Assembly: GCA_938045355.1 (NCBI GenBank)
Contig: CALIMU010000019.1
Span: 1 to 16,823 of the forward strand
Reading direction: 5' to 3'
Length of the DNA stretch: 16,823 nt
From: an uncultured Clostridium sp.
Lineage (GTDB): Bacteria; Bacillota_A; Clostridia; TANB77; CAG-508
Each line of letters begins with the position of its first letter. Positions within the stretch are counted from its first letter, which is position 1. Positions 16,017 through 16,823 of this stretch are shown one piece after another. A program made the translations under genes and the position numbers. Under the pieces are notes generated by a model. It was not told where the DNA came from and made no database searches. It worked only from the letters and a program-made list of their open reading frames with translations.

Positions 16017-16754
16017 ATGAAGAAAAAGATAACAACATTTATAATATTTTTGATTATAGTAATAATATTAATGAGCAATATTCTTTCATATGCAGATGAT
16101 GACTCAAAAAGTTTTAATATTATAGCAACCCCACCAATTACAACAGACAGAGTAAAAAAACTTAAAGAAAAAGAAGCAAAGGAAAAATCAGGTAAGGGTA
16201 GTATATTTTCAGAACTATATCAAGGGAAAAAACAAGAAACTATTGATCCTAAGGGTGAGAATAAGTGGAATGTTCAATTAATGCTTCAAAGTGGAATAAC
16301 ATTGCCATTTGGTTCAGGAACAGTATCAACACATGGCTGTGGACCTGCAGTATGTGCAATGATTATGAGTGCAATGAATAAGCAAAATGTATCAATAGAA
16401 GAATTGGCAGTAAGGTATAATAAATATAGTAATGCTAATGGTAGTGATATTGGTCTTTTAAAAGTAGCAGCATCAGAATTATCTAATGGAGCAATAGAAG
16501 TTCTAGAAACAGAAGATAGAAATGTTATGCTAGAAAATTTGAAAAAAGGAAATTTAGTAGCAGCTCTTGTAAAAGATTCTAAATGGGCACCTGATTATAT
16601 CCATTGGGTTGTATATAGAGATATAACAGAAGATGGAAAAGTATATATAAATGATTCAACATCTATAGTAAATACAAATAGTGGACCATATAGTTTAGAT
16701 GAATATGAAGGAAAAGCTATAAGGTATGCAGTGTTTGTAAAAAGAAGTAGATAA
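16017..16754 (+). CDS. Secreted C39-like cysteine peptidase
   Basis: A 245-aa protein. A basic start and hydrophobic core (residues 8-24), then SYADD, look like a Sec signal peptide with cleavage near A26 or a membrane anchor. After a charged linker (27-80) comes a papain-like C39-type domain: THGCGPAVCAMI with catalytic C108, IHWVVY with H196 and VYINDS with D213, so the Cys-His-Asp triad is complete. No ABC-transporter or membrane domain is attached, so it is a stand-alone exported enzyme, perhaps processing envelope proteins or cutting peptide cross-links. It starts one base after the giant gene's stop, with GAGGAAGGA inside that gene as ribosome site, so both are co-expressed. It has no CGG codon. 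Confidence 0.85.
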   Translation: MKKKITTFIIFLIIVIILMSNILSYADDDSKSFNIIATPPITTDRVKKLKEKEAKEKSGKGSIFSELYQGKKQETIDPKGENKWNVQLMLQSGITLPFGSGTVSTHGCGPAVCAMIMSAMNKQNVSIEELAVRYNKYSNANGSDIGLLKVAASELSNGAIEVLETEDRNVMLENLKKGNLVAALVKDSKWAPDYIHWVVYRDITEDGKVYINDSTSIVNTNSGPYSLDEYEGKAIRYAVFVKRSR

Positions 16755-16773
16755 ATAATATATATAAATATTG

Positions 16774-16806
16774 AATACACACCAACAATAATGGTGTGTA
16801 TTTTTA
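16774..16806 (+). terminator. Rho-independent terminator closing the envelope operon
   Basis: AATACACACCA (16774-16784) pairs perfectly with TGGTGTGTATT (16792-16802) around a 7-base loop and is followed by T-rich sequence. It lies 19 bases after the C39 gene stop. Confidence 0.88.
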
Positions 16807-16823
16807 AATATAAATTCAATAAA

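Overview
The window looks like a chromosomal segment of an AT-rich, low-GC Gram-positive bacterium (Firmicutes, probably an uncultivated clostridial or related gut lineage). The pointers are A/T-ending codons, AGA-dominated arginine use, AGGAGG-type ribosome binding sites, TTGNNN-N17-TATAAT promoters, an rpsU gene and a CCA-encoded tRNA-Leu. No phage, transposase, integrase or relaxase gene is visible.

Layout. (1) 1-5688, plus strand: a tight operon of a type IV secretion-like envelope machine. It holds a very long VirB6/TrbL-like polytopic membrane protein whose 5' end lies outside the window, two bitopic VirB8/NTF2-like proteins, a membrane-anchored J-domain protein and a bitopic protein with weak cyclophilin resemblance. 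An HD-GYP hydrolase follows (5730-6672). (2) 6669-7764: a zinc alcohol dehydrogenase with its own promoter. (3) 7818-9478, minus strand: a 53-aa protein translationally coupled to a 499-aa coiled-coil protein. (4) 9618-10869: a membrane GT2 glycosyltransferase. (5) 10908-11231: tRNA-Leu(CAA) and rpsU, convergent on a shared bidirectional terminator. (6) 11347-16806: a DUF1294 membrane protein, a 1,443-aa bitopic protein ending in a peptidoglycan-hydrolase-like region, and a secreted C39-like cysteine peptidase, closed by a terminator. Blocks 1 and 6 share style (single membrane anchor, Asn/Lys-rich linkers, wall-directed domains) and may build one cell-envelope apparatus.

The main discovery is a decoding anomaly. 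Every in-frame CGG codon I could find (six, at 130, 1604, 6141, 7254, 10440 and 13195) sits exactly where the reading frame breaks. In all six, skipping the single C restores an intact protein and the next codon is glycine (GGA five times, GGT once). Three of these glycines lie in or next to enzyme motifs: HD-GYP GYPxGL, the alcohol dehydrogenase GxGGLG, and the residue three after GT2 QxxRW. CGA and CGT are used as ordinary in-frame codons, presumably Arg, and CGG strings in other phases are read normally. No other frameshift was found. The simplest reading is that CGG is unassigned here and acts as an obligate +1 frameshift (or CGGN is read as a four-base Gly codon). The genes affected are unrelated, which suggests a genome-wide decoding rule rather than regulation of one gene. 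A context-specific sequencing artefact is the main competing explanation. Genes below are annotated as restored full-length products.
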